Shown one piece after another: positions 1-9,397 of a stretch of 64,000 nucleotides of DNA. Each line of letters opens with the position of its first letter. The stretch's first letter is position 1. The stretch comes from Bacillus sp. cl95. Its GTDB lineage: Bacteria; Bacillota; Bacilli; Bacillales; Cytobacillaceae. Under the pieces are notes generated by a model. The model was not told the origin of the DNA. It searched no databases and was given only the letters and a program-made list of their open reading frames with translations. The DNA lies in contig NZ_FOYF01000007.1 in NCBI RefSeq assembly GCF_900115925.1, positions 57,191 to 121,190 on the forward strand, written 5' to 3'. The position numbers and the translations under genes are program-made.

Positions 1-103
1 GGAGGTGCAAAAGCACTTCATAGATGTTATGAATATCAAATCAAGTGCGACAATTAGTTAGAAAGTACATCTTAACCAACAAAATAATAAGATACCATTT
101 TCA

Positions 104-1012
104 TTACTCATAAAAAGCCCACTGATGAATGCCTTTCATTTTAAAGTGCTTTCTTAAGAGCCTACCGATTCTGAGCTTTGAATCTATTACCTGACACCAG
201 TCATGAACTTCCCGGGTTGTAATTTTTCGATGAGGAAATAGTAACTTTAACTCTTCAATGCTCCTCAAAATAGCTGTTGTAACCAGTTCTTCGCATCCGC
301 ATTCACTGCATACCACTTTTCTACCTACGGTTGAAATTGAAAATGAGTAACACTTTTTACAGGTGATGCCTTTTCTAAGTTGCGTAATTTCATAAGCAGG
401 GAGTTTGGCATTGGGGGATAGTCCAGTTAGGTGCATAGAGGTGAGTTTTTCTGCCAGTTTTTTATGTGAGCTATTTAAGTGGGAAGGGATGGTATCTAGT
501 TTTGTGAGGAAGGATTTAAGTTGTGTTGGATAAATAAATGGTAAGTCAGGAGAGGCTTTGTATAAAGTGAACTGTGGGTTAACAAAGACGATTTTTCCTT
601 CGATAGAAAAATTAATATTCAAACTTTGGAGTAGAAGACGCAGTAAAGATTTACTTCTATTCAACTGAGCTAGTGGGTTCAAAACTTCCTTCCCAAAGGC
701 CATTTGGAACATTTCAGGATCATAAGAATATTCTCCTTCGTAATTTTTCACTTCAATAATATAGAGCATTTTTTGAAAAATGATTAGGGTATCCATTTGA
801 AATTCAGTATTGTTCGCCCTGAGCTGTAGATCGTTCAATATTAGGCAGTCATTTTGAAGGTTTTCTGTTAGTGAATCAAATTGCAGTTCCCCTTGAAAAC
901 CCTTTTCCATTGTGTAACAGTACTTTTGCTCATGTGATTTTAACTCCATTCGCGTGTTTAGAACTCTTAAAATCTTTAATAAAGGTGATTCGGTCCGCGC
1001 TTTAAAAATCAT
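104..1012 (-). CDS. NERD domain protein with C-terminal zinc ribbon
   Basis: The N-terminal half matches the NERD (nuclease-related) family, a PD-(D/E)xK-like fold: KGFQGE around residue 40, then QMDTLIIF and IIEVKNYEG supply the acidic and ExK positions. After a helical middle region the last quarter carries two CxxC pairs (CKKC and CSEC), a likely zinc ribbon, followed by a basic tail. Family knowledge suggests DNA binding or processing, but no substrate is established. I chose the second ATG (residue 4 of the longest frame) because AAAGGA lies 8 nt before it. It stands alone and diverges from the next two genes. Confidence 0.8.
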   Translation of the reverse strand: MIFKARTESPLLKILRVLNTRMELKSHEQKYCYTMEKGFQGELQFDSLTENLQNDCLILNDLQLRANNTEFQMDTLIIFQKMLYIIEVKNYEGEYSYDPEMFQMAFGKEVLNPLAQLNRSKSLLRLLLQSLNINFSIEGKIVFVNPQFTLYKASPDLPFIYPTQLKSFLTKLDTIPSHLNSSHKKLAEKLTSMHLTGLSPNAKLPAYEITQLRKGITCKKCYSFSISTVGRKVVCSECGCEELVTTAILRSIEELKLLFPHRKITTREVHDWCQVIDSKLRIGRLLRKHFKMKGIHQWAFYE

Positions 1013-1176
1013 CTCACACATCCTTTCACAATATATAAAAATTCACAGTTTAATCATACAAGATTGCAAGAAAGAGAAAAATGAACGTTTTGTAAACATT
1101 ATTAGAAACTTTCGAATAGGCTTAGCATTATGCGATAATTAAAGGAGAAAACTCATATTGGATTGAGGGTGTTGTG

Positions 1177-1395
1177 ATGAAAATATCGGAGCTTATGGAA
1201 AGGCTTAAGACTTTGGACCAAAATAGTGAACTCAAAATAAGTCTATTAAAAGATGGCTATCGACCTTTTTGTGATATGAAAGATATTGGAGAGATTGATC
1301 CCGTTTTTGATCAAGACACAGGAAAACTTACATATACAATCTCAGTATCGGTTAATAGGGAAGAGATCGATTTTATAAAAGAGGGATTAAAGTGA
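1177..1395 (+). CDS. Small conserved-type hypothetical protein
   Basis: About 72 residues, acidic, with no membrane segment or cysteines; I do not recognise a family. ATG 1177 is preferred over the in-frame GTG at 1174 because GAGGG lies 7 nt upstream. Its stop codon overlaps the GTG start of the next gene (GTGA), so the two are probably translationally coupled and the product may partner with the downstream nuclease-fold protein. That link is inference from context only. Confidence 0.65.
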   Translation: MKISELMERLKTLDQNSELKISLLKDGYRPFCDMKDIGEIDPVFDQDTGKLTYTISVSVNREEIDFIKEGLK

Positions 1396-2249
1396 AAATC
1401 ATTTCATGGAATTGTAATAGAAATAAGTATGAAAAAATCACTGACCTTTCCCCTGATATAGCTGTAATACAGGAGTATCCAGATCCAAGTATATTTAAAG
1501 CTGCTTTTGAGTATGACGATGTCATTTGGTTTGGGAAAGAAAAAGGAATTGGTTTAGGTATCCTATCTTTTTCAAAGGACTACAAGCTTACTTTGTTAGA
1601 AACCGACATCAAATATGAGTGGATTGTTCCTATAAAGGTGACAGGAAAAGCTGACTTTACTTTGATAGCAGTTTGGACAAAACGGATTCCGGGATATGCT
1701 TCGTACGGAAAACTACTATATACAGCTTTAGAAGAATATGAATCTTACTTAAGTGGTAGGCGAGTCGTCATTATTGGAGATTTTAATATTGATAAGAAAC
1801 TACCAAGAAGTTATTCGGGAATACAGGGGAGTCTGGGGTTTGACCGTATTATAGACCTCTTTGCTAAATATGAGCTTGAAAGTTGCTACCACTATTTTTC
1901 CAAGGAAGAGTTTGGGGCAGAAAGCAGGGCGACTTACCATCATCATGGTAAAAGAGAAAACCCTTTCCATATTGAATATTGCTTTGTTTCAGCTGGAATT
2001 CTACAAGGCATCCAAAAGTTTTATATCGGTGAAGAAAGTGAGTGGGCGGGATTTAGTAGTCATTTCCCTCTTGTGATCGAATGTGATATAGAGCAAAACG
2101 ATATAGAGCCCGTTGCTAAAAAAGAAATTACGATAGAGAATTTGAAAACAGATTATGATCTCCTCATCGATAATGAAGTGGCAACAGAACAAGAAATAGA
2201 TGAGGCTGTTAAGTATATAAGAGCATTGAGGATTATGAAAAATTTGTAA
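1392..2249 (+). CDS. Endonuclease/exonuclease/phosphatase family protein
   Basis: A 285-residue protein with the EEP fold signatures in order: ISWNCNRN at the N-terminus (Asn), VIQEYPD (metal-binding Glu), VVIIGDFNID (GDFN, catalytic Asp and Asn) and SSHFPLVIE (terminal His). No signal peptide, so it is cytoplasmic. The family hydrolyses phosphodiester bonds in nucleic acids, lipids or inositol phosphates; the substrate here cannot be told. A highly charged tail of about 50 residues follows the fold. The GTG start overlaps the preceding stop by 4 nt, making a two-gene operon that ends at the hairpin at 2262-2293. Confidence 0.85.
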   Translation: MKIISWNCNRNKYEKITDLSPDIAVIQEYPDPSIFKAAFEYDDVIWFGKEKGIGLGILSFSKDYKLTLLETDIKYEWIVPIKVTGKADFTLIAVWTKRIPGYASYGKLLYTALEEYESYLSGRRVVIIGDFNIDKKLPRSYSGIQGSLGFDRIIDLFAKYELESCYHYFSKEEFGAESRATYHHHGKRENPFHIEYCFVSAGILQGIQKFYIGEESEWAGFSSHFPLVIECDIEQNDIEPVAKKEITIENLKTDYDLLIDNEVATEQEIDEAVKYIRALRIMKNL

Positions 2250-2261
2250 TCTGTCTAGTAA

Positions 2262-2293
2262 AAAACCATCACCTTTGGAAGGTGATGGTTTTG
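2262..2293 (+). terminator. Intrinsic terminator
   Basis: Perfect stem AACCATCACCTT/AAGGTGATGGTT with a short loop, A-rich before and T-rich after. It lies between convergent genes and probably serves both strands. Confidence 0.85.
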
Positions 2294-2307
2294 TTAGTGT
2301 AAGAATT

Positions 2308-3252
2308 CTATGCTTTAATTAACCCGATTTCAACTAAACGTTGGTATAGGAAATCGCCAGCTGTGATAGCAGGATACTTTTCTGGATTTTCTTCTGAGAT
2401 ACAAGAAGGAATCGTTTCTAGTAAGCAGCTGCTGTATGGATGTACAAAGAATGGCATAGAGAAACGTGAAGTATTTTCACCTTCTGGGTTTACTACACGG
2501 TGTGTTGTAGCAGGGATCACTTCGTTTGTAATTCTTGAAAGCATGTCCCCAGCATCTACGATAATTTGTCCTTTTTCTGCTTTAACATCGATCCATTCTC
2601 CTTCACGAGTAAGAAGTTGAAGACCAGATGCTGTTGATTCAACAAGAAGAGTGATTAGGTTGATATCTTCGTGTTCACCAGCACGGATTGCATTAGGGTC
2701 CATAGTATCATCTAATGCAGGGTAGTGAATCGCACGCAAGATGCTGTTTCCGTCTTTGATCATGTCTGAGAAGAAATTTAAGCGTAGATCCATTTCAAGA
2801 GCAAGTGCTTCAAGCATGTTGTTAGCTACGCGCTCAAGTCCACGATAGAAATTTAACGCATCTTTACGCATATCTTCTACTTCTACAGGCCATAGGTTTT
2901 CTGGATATTCACCTGCAAGTGGGTGTCCAACTGGAAGCTCCTGTCCAACATGGAAAAACTCTTTCAAATCGCCAACTGTACGGTTTTTAGCATGCTCTTT
3001 ACCAAAGCCAGTGTATCCACGAGCTCCACCAAGAACGCTTTCGTACTTCTTCTTTGTTTCTGTATCTAAACTAAAGAATTTTTTCCAAAGATCATAGTTC
3101 TTATCTATTAAATTCGGGTCAACGCCGTGACCTTCTAAAATAATGAACCCAGTTTCTTTCAATCCTGCAACGAATTCTTCTGCAAAAATCTTGCGTTGAT
3201 CAGTATTTCCGTAAGTATAATCTTTTAAATTAAGAGTGCGTACATGTGTCAA
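2308..3252 (-). CDS. 2-oxoglutarate/Fe(II)-dependent dioxygenase, isopenicillin N synthase-like
   Basis: A 314-residue cytoplasmic protein with both halves of the isopenicillin N synthase/2OG-oxygenase family: the N-terminal DIOX_N region (GFIILEGHGVD) and the C-terminal double-stranded beta helix. The iron triad is visible as HEDIN (His and Asp near residue 200) and ATTHRV (distal His), and the cosubstrate-binding RxS as SRFSMPFF. Length is normal for the family. The ATG is preceded by AGGAGG. The substrate is unknown; no biosynthetic cluster adjoins it, and it appears to be transcribed alone. Confidence 0.85.
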   Translation of the reverse strand: MTHVRTLNLKDYTYGNTDQRKIFAEEFVAGLKETGFIILEGHGVDPNLIDKNYDLWKKFFSLDTETKKKYESVLGGARGYTGFGKEHAKNRTVGDLKEFFHVGQELPVGHPLAGEYPENLWPVEVEDMRKDALNFYRGLERVANNMLEALALEMDLRLNFFSDMIKDGNSILRAIHYPALDDTMDPNAIRAGEHEDINLITLLVESTASGLQLLTREGEWIDVKAEKGQIIVDAGDMLSRITNEVIPATTHRVVNPEGENTSRFSMPFFVHPYSSCLLETIPSCISEENPEKYPAITAGDFLYQRLVEIGLIKA

Positions 3253-3381
3253 AATGATTTTCCTCCTAGATATGTAAGGGTTTTCATAAATCTATTTTAT
3301 TTTACACTATATTAGTAGTAGAAAATAGCATAAATTCGAAAATATCCGATATTTGTCGAAGAATAGTTACTTGTTCATTTT

Positions 3382-3420
3382 GTGGTGCCTGTCACCACCC
3401 GAAAAATCTTGTTTCACAAC
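3382..3420 (+). repeat. REP-like element, copy A (head 1, tail a)
   Basis: Contains GTGGTGCCTGTCACCACCCG, whose GTGGTG/CACCAC arms form a 6-bp stem around CCTGT, followed about 6 nt later by TTGTTTCACA. Five more copies lie at 9.1-12.2 kb around the RAYT transposase. This is the outlying copy, 6 kb away and just downstream of the hydrolase gene. Confidence 0.8.
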
Positions 3421-3422
3421 CG

Positions 3423-3465
3423 AAAAAGGGACAAACATCTTATTCATGTTTGTCCCTTCTTTTTA
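3423..3465. terminator. Bidirectional intrinsic terminator
   Basis: Stem AAGGGACAAACAT/ATGTTTGTCCCTT with an A-tract on the left and a T-tract on the right, so it works on either strand. It ends the hydrolase gene on the minus strand. Confidence 0.9.
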
Positions 3466-4266
3466 TAGATTCTGCCGAAACCATTCATCCAAGGTAAGAG
3501 CGAGTTCTTTTCGAACGTTGGTATAGCCATGATCAGTTTCAAAGACTTTATGTTGGAATTCTTTATCATTTTCAAGTATTTGCACGAGCGGGTCATGGAA
3601 AAAGGCCTTTGGTAATTCATCGTCGTGAGTTGCAGCTGTTAAAAGTAATTTGCGGTCAACTAATGTCGATGCGAATAGGAATGTATTCCAATCGTTACGG
3701 TTGTTTCTGACTTCCTCCATGATACTTTCTGCTGTACAGCCATGTAGGAAGAAGGAGGATTCTTTGATTCCTTCATAGATTTGCGATTCGATAGCTGGGT
3801 TCTGTTCTATCATGTGAACGAATAATCCTAGGTTTGCTGGTGAAAGGGAAGCGACTGCCTTAATGGATGGATCTGTTGAGGCTGTCTTTAGTGCTAAGAA
3901 GCCGCCAAAGCTATGTCCAAGCAGCCCGATTCGGTCGATATCTATTCTATTTTCATCAGCTACTTTATTTTGTTTTATGTATTGAATGGTTGCCTGAACA
4001 TCTTCTAAGGCGTTGGTGTAAGAAAAGGTACCTTGGCTTCCCCATGCGCCGCGATAGTTGATGACCAAAACATTCCAGCTCTTTTGATGTAGTTCGGATG
4101 CTATATCAAGATTCATGATGACTCCAGGGAATCCATGAAGCATGATGATGGTTGGGTGTGGACCTGCTCCTTCAGCAATATGCATTCTTCCCACCAATAT
4201 ATCTTCACCACTTGGAATTTTTAATAGTGCCAATTTGCTTCGGACATCTTTTGATGCATTCTCCAT
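3463..4266 (-). CDS. Alpha/beta hydrolase
   Basis: About 267 residues with alpha/beta-hydrolase hallmarks: oxyanion-hole HGFPG, nucleophile elbow GHSFGG (Ser), and a late Asp-His pair around TDHGY. No signal peptide or membrane segment. The fold matches dienelactone hydrolase/prolyl oligopeptidase-type esterases, but the substrate is not predictable. I start at ATG 4266 because GGGGGAAA lies before it; the longer frame begins with an unlikely TTG inside that ribosome site. Monocistronic, closed by the hairpin at 3423-3465. Confidence 0.85.
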   Translation of the reverse strand: MENASKDVRSKLALLKIPSGEDILVGRMHIAEGAGPHPTIIMLHGFPGVIMNLDIASELHQKSWNVLVINYRGAWGSQGTFSYTNALEDVQATIQYIKQNKVADENRIDIDRIGLLGHSFGGFLALKTASTDPSIKAVASLSPANLGLFVHMIEQNPAIESQIYEGIKESSFFLHGCTAESIMEEVRNNRNDWNTFLFASTLVDRKLLLTAATHDDELPKAFFHDPLVQILENDKEFQHKVFETDHGYTNVRKELALTLDEWFRQNL

Positions 4267-4732
4267 CTTTATTTCCCCCAATTTTCATCTTTTCTCTAAC
4301 CATCATTATAAAAATAATTGAGATAATATTCCAGCTAAATATTTACCGAACTTATGTCATTAGACCTGCCTGATTGTTCTTTTTAACGAATAAGTATCAA
4401 TAGTAACAGATTGTAAAATTTCAAACACAAAACCTTTTTCCTATCTTTTGTAAAGAAGCATATAATCTTTGTAAATATTTAGTTAATGCTAGATTGTTGC
4501 TGGTTTATGCCTTAGAATAGATTTGTAAGCAAAATTCTTTTTTACATAGTTTTTTGTAAAAGAAGGAGGGGGAATTTGATCAGAGGTTTGTAGAGTGATA
4601 GGTGTTTGTTCTTATTTGAGAACAATACGCAACTTAGAGCAATTGCTTCTTCGTCGTTGTTTGTCCATCTCCACGTGCAATGAAGTATGTATCTGTTTGA
4701 AACGTACAAAATATCATTACAGGAGGTAAGGT
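4267..4732 (+). promoter_or_regulatory. Long upstream region of the nucleotidase gene with clustered TGTAAA/TTTACA hexamers
   Basis: This 466-nt gap holds no credible gene. It carries TGTAAA at 4412, 4449, 4470 and 4555, TGTAAG at 4524 and TTTACA at 4541. The 4449 and 4470 copies are 21 nt apart (two helical turns), and 4541/4555 form an inverted pair. PhoP boxes in Bacillus are direct repeats of TT(A/C/T)ACA at about 11-nt spacing, so these resemble half-sites on the minus strand. Phosphate control of a secreted nucleotidase would make sense, but this is only a suggestion. AGGAGG just before the ATG at 4733 is a strong ribosome site. Confidence 0.35.
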
Positions 4733-7700
4733 ATGAGGATATTCAAGAAGCAATGGTTTATTGTCACGCTTATTGTGATGTTGCTTGCGAGCTATAGCTT
4801 GCCGTTTGCGCCGAAAGCCAGCGCTGCAGAGCCAATAACAGTCGCCCAGGCGATTGCCAATAACTCGGGAACGGCAACGGTTAAAGGTTATATTGTGGCT
4901 TATACAAAGAGCGGTCCAACCTATCAGTTTACGGGACCATTCCCAGATGATTTAAACTTTGCCATTGCTGATAGTCCAACGGAAACGGCAAAAGCGAAAA
5001 TTCTTCCAGTTCAGCTTACATCTTCATTTAGAACAGCATACGGTCTTAAAACAAATGCTTCTCATATCGGTAAGCAAGTTCTTGTCACCGGTTCACTTGA
5101 AGCGTATTTCGGAGTGGCCGGACTGAAATCTCCATCTGCGATTGAATTCGCAGACGGTGGAGGAGGACCTGTTGATCCACCACCTCCAGGCACAGAAGGT
5201 CTTAAAATCCATGATATTCAAGGCGAAAGCCATAACTCTCCATATAAAGATAAAGATGTGAAAGGCGTAGAAGGTATTGTTACCTATGTTGTTGATGCAA
5301 ACAACTTCTATATGCAGGATCCGAATCCTGATAGCAATTCGAAAACGTCCGAAGGGATTCTTGTTTATAAAAAATCCCACGGATTGGTGAAAGGCGACCT
5401 CGTTGCCGTTGATGGTCTTGTTAAAGAGTGGATAACAGAAGGTTACAGCGACAAACTCCAAACAGACCTTGCTGTGACGGAGATTAACGCTGATACGACC
5501 ACGATTACGAAGAAAGCGAGCAATCAAGCTTTACCAGCAGCTCTTGTGATCGGAAAAGATGTTATTCCGCCAACTCAAGTGGTCGATAATGATCAGTTCG
5601 GTACATTCGACCCAACAGAAGACGGTATTGATTTTTACGAAAGTCTTGAGGGTATGAGGGTTGCGCTTGAGAACCCAACAGCCGTTGCACCGCAAAAATA
5701 CGGTGAAGTACCAGTCATCGTCAATAAATTCGAAGGCAAAACGTACACAACACCGGGCGGAGTTCCCATTACGAAAGACAACGCTAATCCGGAAAGATTC
5801 CACCTCTTGTTCGGTGACCGTGATTTCGTCAGTAAAACAGGAGACAGGTTCGATGGCACTGTGGTAGGTGTTGTCAGCTACACATTCCAAAACTTTAAGA
5901 TTCTTACTGATAAAGCGTCATTGCCACCGCTTGTAGAAAGCAATTACGAGCGCGAGACAACGGAAATCAATAAGGATAGCGATAAACTCACTCTTGCTAC
6001 TTACAACATGGAGAACTACACAGCTGCAAACGCTGAAAAAACAAATAAGATTGCGGAAACAATGGTCCACAACATGAAAACGCCTGATATTATCGGTTTA
6101 GTTGAAGTACAAGATAATAACGGCGAAAGTTCTGGTGGAACAGATGCTTCGCAAAACTATCAGGCTCTTATTAACGCCATTGTCAAAAATGGTGGTCCAA
6201 CATATAGATGGACAGACATTGCACCTGAAAATAATCAAGATGGTGGTGCGCCAAACGGAAACATCCGTGTTGGTTTCATCTATAATCCTGAGCGCGTGGC
6301 CTTAAATGAAGGTACAAAAGGTACTGCTACGCAAGCTGTAGGTTATGAAAATGGTTCATTGACATTGAATCCTGGGCGTATTGATCCGACTAACTCAGCA
6401 TTCTCTTCAAGCCGTAAGCCATTGGCAGCTGAGTTCACTTTCCAAGGTGAAAAAGTGATCGTGATTGCGAACCACTTTAACTCAAAAGGTGGAGACCAAC
6501 CGATCTTCGGTAAGAACCAACCGCCAGTACTAGGCAGCGAAGTTCAACGTATGAAAATTGCAGGCGTTGTGAACAACTTCGTGAAAGATGTCCAAACGAA
6601 AAACCCTGAAGCAAATGTTGTTGTCCTTGGTGACTTGAACGACTTCGAATTCTCGAATCCTCTTACTAAATTAAAAGGAGACGAGTTAACGAACTTAATC
6701 GAACATGTCCCTGCACCTGAACGATTCACTTACAACTACCAGGGTAATTCTCAAGTGCTTGACCATCTTCTCGTTTCGAATAGATTGGCACAGCACGCTG
6801 AAATTGATATCGTCCATGTTAACTCTGCATTCACAGAGGCACACGGACGAGTGAGTGACCATGATCCACTTTTAGCACAGCTTGATTTGAAAATGGAGCC
6901 GGTGGCTAAACCACTTAACCTATCGATTATGCACGTGAACGACAGCCACGCACACGTGGATCAATATCCTAAATTGATTACGGCAGTTAATGAAGTCCGC
7001 GGTCAAAAAACGAATTCGCTATTGCTTAGTGCTGGAGACGTGTTCTCAGGAACACTTTACTTTAAGCAATACGAAGGTTTAGCAGACGTAGAATTTATGA
7101 ACAAGCTTAAATTCGATGCGATGACTTTCGGAAATCACGAATTTGATAAGAATTCTAAAACGCTTGCTAACTTTGTAAAACAAGCGGAATTCCCGATCGT
7201 GAGCGCAAACGTCAACGTGACAGCCGATCCGGAATTAGGTTCACTTTTTAAAGAAGAGATTGGGAATCCGGCATCTGGTGGCAAGATCTATCCGTCCATC
7301 GTGAAGGTGGTAGATGGTCAAAAGGTTGGTATCTTCGGTTTAACGACGGAAGAGACAACATTCCTTGCTAGCCCATCTGATGATATTATTTTTGAAAATG
7401 CGGTCGATAAAGCCCGTGAAACGGTTTCTATGCTTGAAGGTGAAGGCATCAATAAAATTATTGCTGTTACTCACCTTGGAGAAAATGTCGACGAAGAATT
7501 GGCTTCGGCAGTTGAAGGAATTGATGTCATTGTAGGTGGACATTCCCATACGAAGCTATCAGCTCCTGTAGTCGTGCCAAAAGAAGAGCCAACCCTTATT
7601 GTGCAAGCAAATGAGTATTTGAATTTCCTCGGTTTGCTTGATGTTTCTTTTGACGAAAAAGGTGTGATTACAGCACACAACGGTCAGCTATTAGATGTAA

Positions 7701-9130
7701 ATAAGTATGCGGCAGATGCAGAAGCAGCCGCCCGTGTCGCAGAATTGAGAGCTCCGCTTGATGCGTTAAGACAGCAAGTAGTTGGATATTCAAATGTCGT
7801 GCTGAATGGTGCACGCGGAGATGTGCGTACGAAGGAAACAAATCTAGGAAACTTGATTGCGGATGCGATGGTTCAAAGAGCGAATGAATCAGTACCTACT
7901 TACATCGGCTTCCAAAATGGTGGTGGGATTCGTGATTCGATCAATCAAGGTGATGTCACATTAGGTGAAATCTTAACGGTTATGCCGTTTGAAAACCTGC
8001 TTGTCACTCTTAATCTGACGGGAGATGAAATTCGCCAAGCACTTGAAACAGGTGTGAGCCAAGTGGAAACCGCGCAAGGTAAATTCCTACAAGTTTCAGG
8101 TGTGAAATTCAAATACGACCCTGCGAAGCCAGCAGGCAACCGCGTATGGTCGATTGAAGTGAACACGGCGAATGGTTATGAAAAACTAGATTTAACGAAG
8201 AACTACAATGTCGCTACAAATGCATACGTCGCTGACGGCGGAGACGGTTTTTCGGTACTCAAGAAAGCAAAAGATGATGGCAGAATGAAAGAATTATTAG
8301 TGGTAGATTTCGAAGTGCTATCGAATTACTTTGAGAAAAATAGTCCAGTAGCACCAACAGTCGAAGGCCGTATCATTGCGGCAAAAGCTAAGCCTGCTAC
8401 ACCGACAGTGAATCCTGTATCGGATGTAGATGTGAAGGTGACAGGGAAGGCTGAAGCTGGTTTGAAGGTAGTTGCAAGGGCGAATGGTGCTGAAATTGGA
8501 ACAGCGGTTGCTAATGCAGAGGGTGCATATGAAATTAGCATCTCCAAGCAAAAAGCTGGAACCGTGATTTCGGTTGTAGCAGTCAATGAAGCTGGGAACG
8601 AAAGTGATGCAGCTCAGGTGACGGTAAGTGATGCGACCGCTCCTGATGCGCCTGTTGTGTTACCGGTTAAGGATAAGAATAAAGTTGTGAAAGGTACTGC
8701 AGAAGCTGGTTCCACTGTAACAGTTTGGGATGGTGGGAAAGAACTCGGCAAAGGTAAGGCTGATGCAGCGGGATACTTTGCCGTTAGCGTATCTTCACTA
8801 GTTGGAATCAAGACGATTCAAGTGACGGCAACTGATGCAACCGGAAATGTGAGCGAAGCTGTGACGGTGAAGGTGAAGGATACAACCGCACCTGACGCGC
8901 CACAAGTGAATCCGGTGAAGAGTACAGACAAAGTGATCACAGGACAAACAGAACCGAACGCAACCATCTTCATGAGCGACGGCGTCTCATTCAAAGTCGT
9001 CAAAGCAGACAAGAATGGTATGTTCTCGATTCTATTGAAGAAGCCATATCCAACGTATACGCAGTTGAGTTTCTTTGCGATTGATCAAGCAGAAAATGCG
9101 AGTGGCGCGACTGTGGTGTTTGTGGAGTAG
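4733..9130 (+). CDS. yhcR: Secreted multidomain nuclease/5'-nucleotidase (YhcR-like)
   Basis: A 1465-residue extracellular enzyme. In order: signal peptide cleaved near ASAAEP (about 32); OB-like domain (about 36-140); a second OB-like nuclease-associated region (about 155-260); an endonuclease/exonuclease/phosphatase domain (about 420-715; YNMENY, GLVEVQD, VVLGDLNDF, SDHDPL); a calcineurin-type metallophosphatase (about 725-960; HVNDSHAH, SAGDVFSG, FGNHEFD, GGHSHTK); the 5'-nucleotidase C-terminal domain (FQNGGGIRDS); then three Ig-like repeats beginning near PxAPxVxPV. This order matches Bacillus subtilis YhcR, a sugar-nonspecific nuclease acting with nucleotidase activity, presumably scavenging phosphate and nucleosides from nucleic acid. 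Unlike YhcR there is no LPXTG or hydrophobic tail, so it is probably released or held by the Ig domains. The stop codon runs straight into REP copy B. Confidence 0.88.
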   Translation: MRIFKKQWFIVTLIVMLLASYSLPFAPKASAAEPITVAQAIANNSGTATVKGYIVAYTKSGPTYQFTGPFPDDLNFAIADSPTETAKAKILPVQLTSSFRTAYGLKTNASHIGKQVLVTGSLEAYFGVAGLKSPSAIEFADGGGGPVDPPPPGTEGLKIHDIQGESHNSPYKDKDVKGVEGIVTYVVDANNFYMQDPNPDSNSKTSEGILVYKKSHGLVKGDLVAVDGLVKEWITEGYSDKLQTDLAVTEINADTTTITKKASNQALPAALVIGKDVIPPTQVVDNDQFGTFDPTEDGIDFYESLEGMRVALENPTAVAPQKYGEVPVIVNKFEGKTYTTPGGVPITKDNANPERFHLLFGDRDFVSKTGDRFDGTVVGVVSYTFQNFKILTDKASLPPLVESNYERETTEINKDSDKLTLATYNMENYTAANAEKTNKIAETMVHNMKTPDIIGLVEVQDNNGESSGGTDASQNYQALINAIVKNGGPTYRWTDIAPENNQDGGAPNGNIRVGFIYNPERVALNEGTKGTATQAVGYENGSLTLNPGRIDPTNSAFSSSRKPLAAEFTFQGEKVIVIANHFNSKGGDQPIFGKNQPPVLGSEVQRMKIAGVVNNFVKDVQTKNPEANVVVLGDLNDFEFSNPLTKLKGDELTNLIEHVPAPERFTYNYQGNSQVLDHLLVSNRLAQHAEIDIVHVNSAFTEAHGRVSDHDPLLAQLDLKMEPVAKPLNLSIMHVNDSHAHVDQYPKLITAVNEVRGQKTNSLLLSAGDVFSGTLYFKQYEGLADVEFMNKLKFDAMTFGNHEFDKNSKTLANFVKQAEFPIVSANVNVTADPELGSLFKEEIGNPASGGKIYPSIVKVVDGQKVGIFGLTTEETTFLASPSDDIIFENAVDKARETVSMLEGEGINKIIAVTHLGENVDEELASAVEGIDVIVGGHSHTKLSAPVVVPKEEPTLIVQANEYLNFLGLLDVSFDEKGVITAHNGQLLDVNKYAADAEAAARVAELRAPLDALRQQVVGYSNVVLNGARGDVRTKETNLGNLIADAMVQRANESVPTYIGFQNGGGIRDSINQGDVTLGEILTVMPFENLLVTLNLTGDEIRQALETGVSQVETAQGKFLQVSGVKFKYDPAKPAGNRVWSIEVNTANGYEKLDLTKNYNVATNAYVADGGDGFSVLKKAKDDGRMKELLVVDFEVLSNYFEKNSPVAPTVEGRIIAAKAKPATPTVNPVSDVDVKVTGKAEAGLKVVARANGAEIGTAVANAEGAYEISISKQKAGTVISVVAVNEAGNESDAAQVTVSDATAPDAPVVLPVKDKNKVVKGTAEAGSTVTVWDGGKELGKGKADAAGYFAVSVSSLVGIKTIQVTATDATGNVSEAVTVKVKDTTAPDAPQVNPVKSTDKVITGQTEPNATIFMSDGVSFKVVKADKNGMFSILLKKPYPTYTQLSFFAIDQAENASGATVVFVE

Positions 9131-9166
9131 GTGCCTGTCACCACCCGTTTTTTCTTGTTTCACATT
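9129..9166 (+). repeat. REP-like element, copy B (head 1, tail a)
   Basis: GGTGCCTGTCACCACCCG then TTGTTTCACA. The element begins inside the TAG stop codon of the nucleotidase gene. Confidence 0.85.
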
Positions 9167-9176
9167 GTTACACAGG

Positions 9177-9205
9177 AAGCCCCCTGTTTTATGCAGGGGG
9201 CTTTT
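9177..9205 (+). terminator. Intrinsic terminator
   Basis: AAGCCCCCTG/CAGGGGGCTT stem with a 7-nt loop and TTTT tail. It ends the nucleotidase transcript and sits between REP copies B and C. Confidence 0.9.
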
Positions 9206-9208
9206 GTA

Positions 9209-9240
9209 GTGGTGCCTGTCACCACCCGTTTTTTGTCGAA
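9209..9240 (+). repeat. REP-like element, copy C (head 1, tail b)
   Basis: GTGGTGCCTGTCACCACCCG, then a T-run and TTGTCGAA. It lies upstream of the RAYT gene; copy D, with the same tail, lies inside its 3' end, so the transposase gene is flanked by two directly oriented copies. Confidence 0.85.
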
Positions 9241-9397
9241 TGGCGAAGATATACTGTAAAACTGGTTTCAAAAGAAGGAATTTTTCTGTATATGGAGAAA
9301 GAAAAATGAGAGTATTTCAAATTAATGCTAAAGAGGGTGGTGGTTTTCTTATCATCTATATGTTCTGTTCATTTTAATTAAAATGGAGGAAAAATGC

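Noticed and set aside
5093-9012. Several minus-strand frames across the nucleotidase gene
   Set aside because: No ribosome sites; composition is that of antisense shadow; the plus-strand frame is continuous with many domain motifs.
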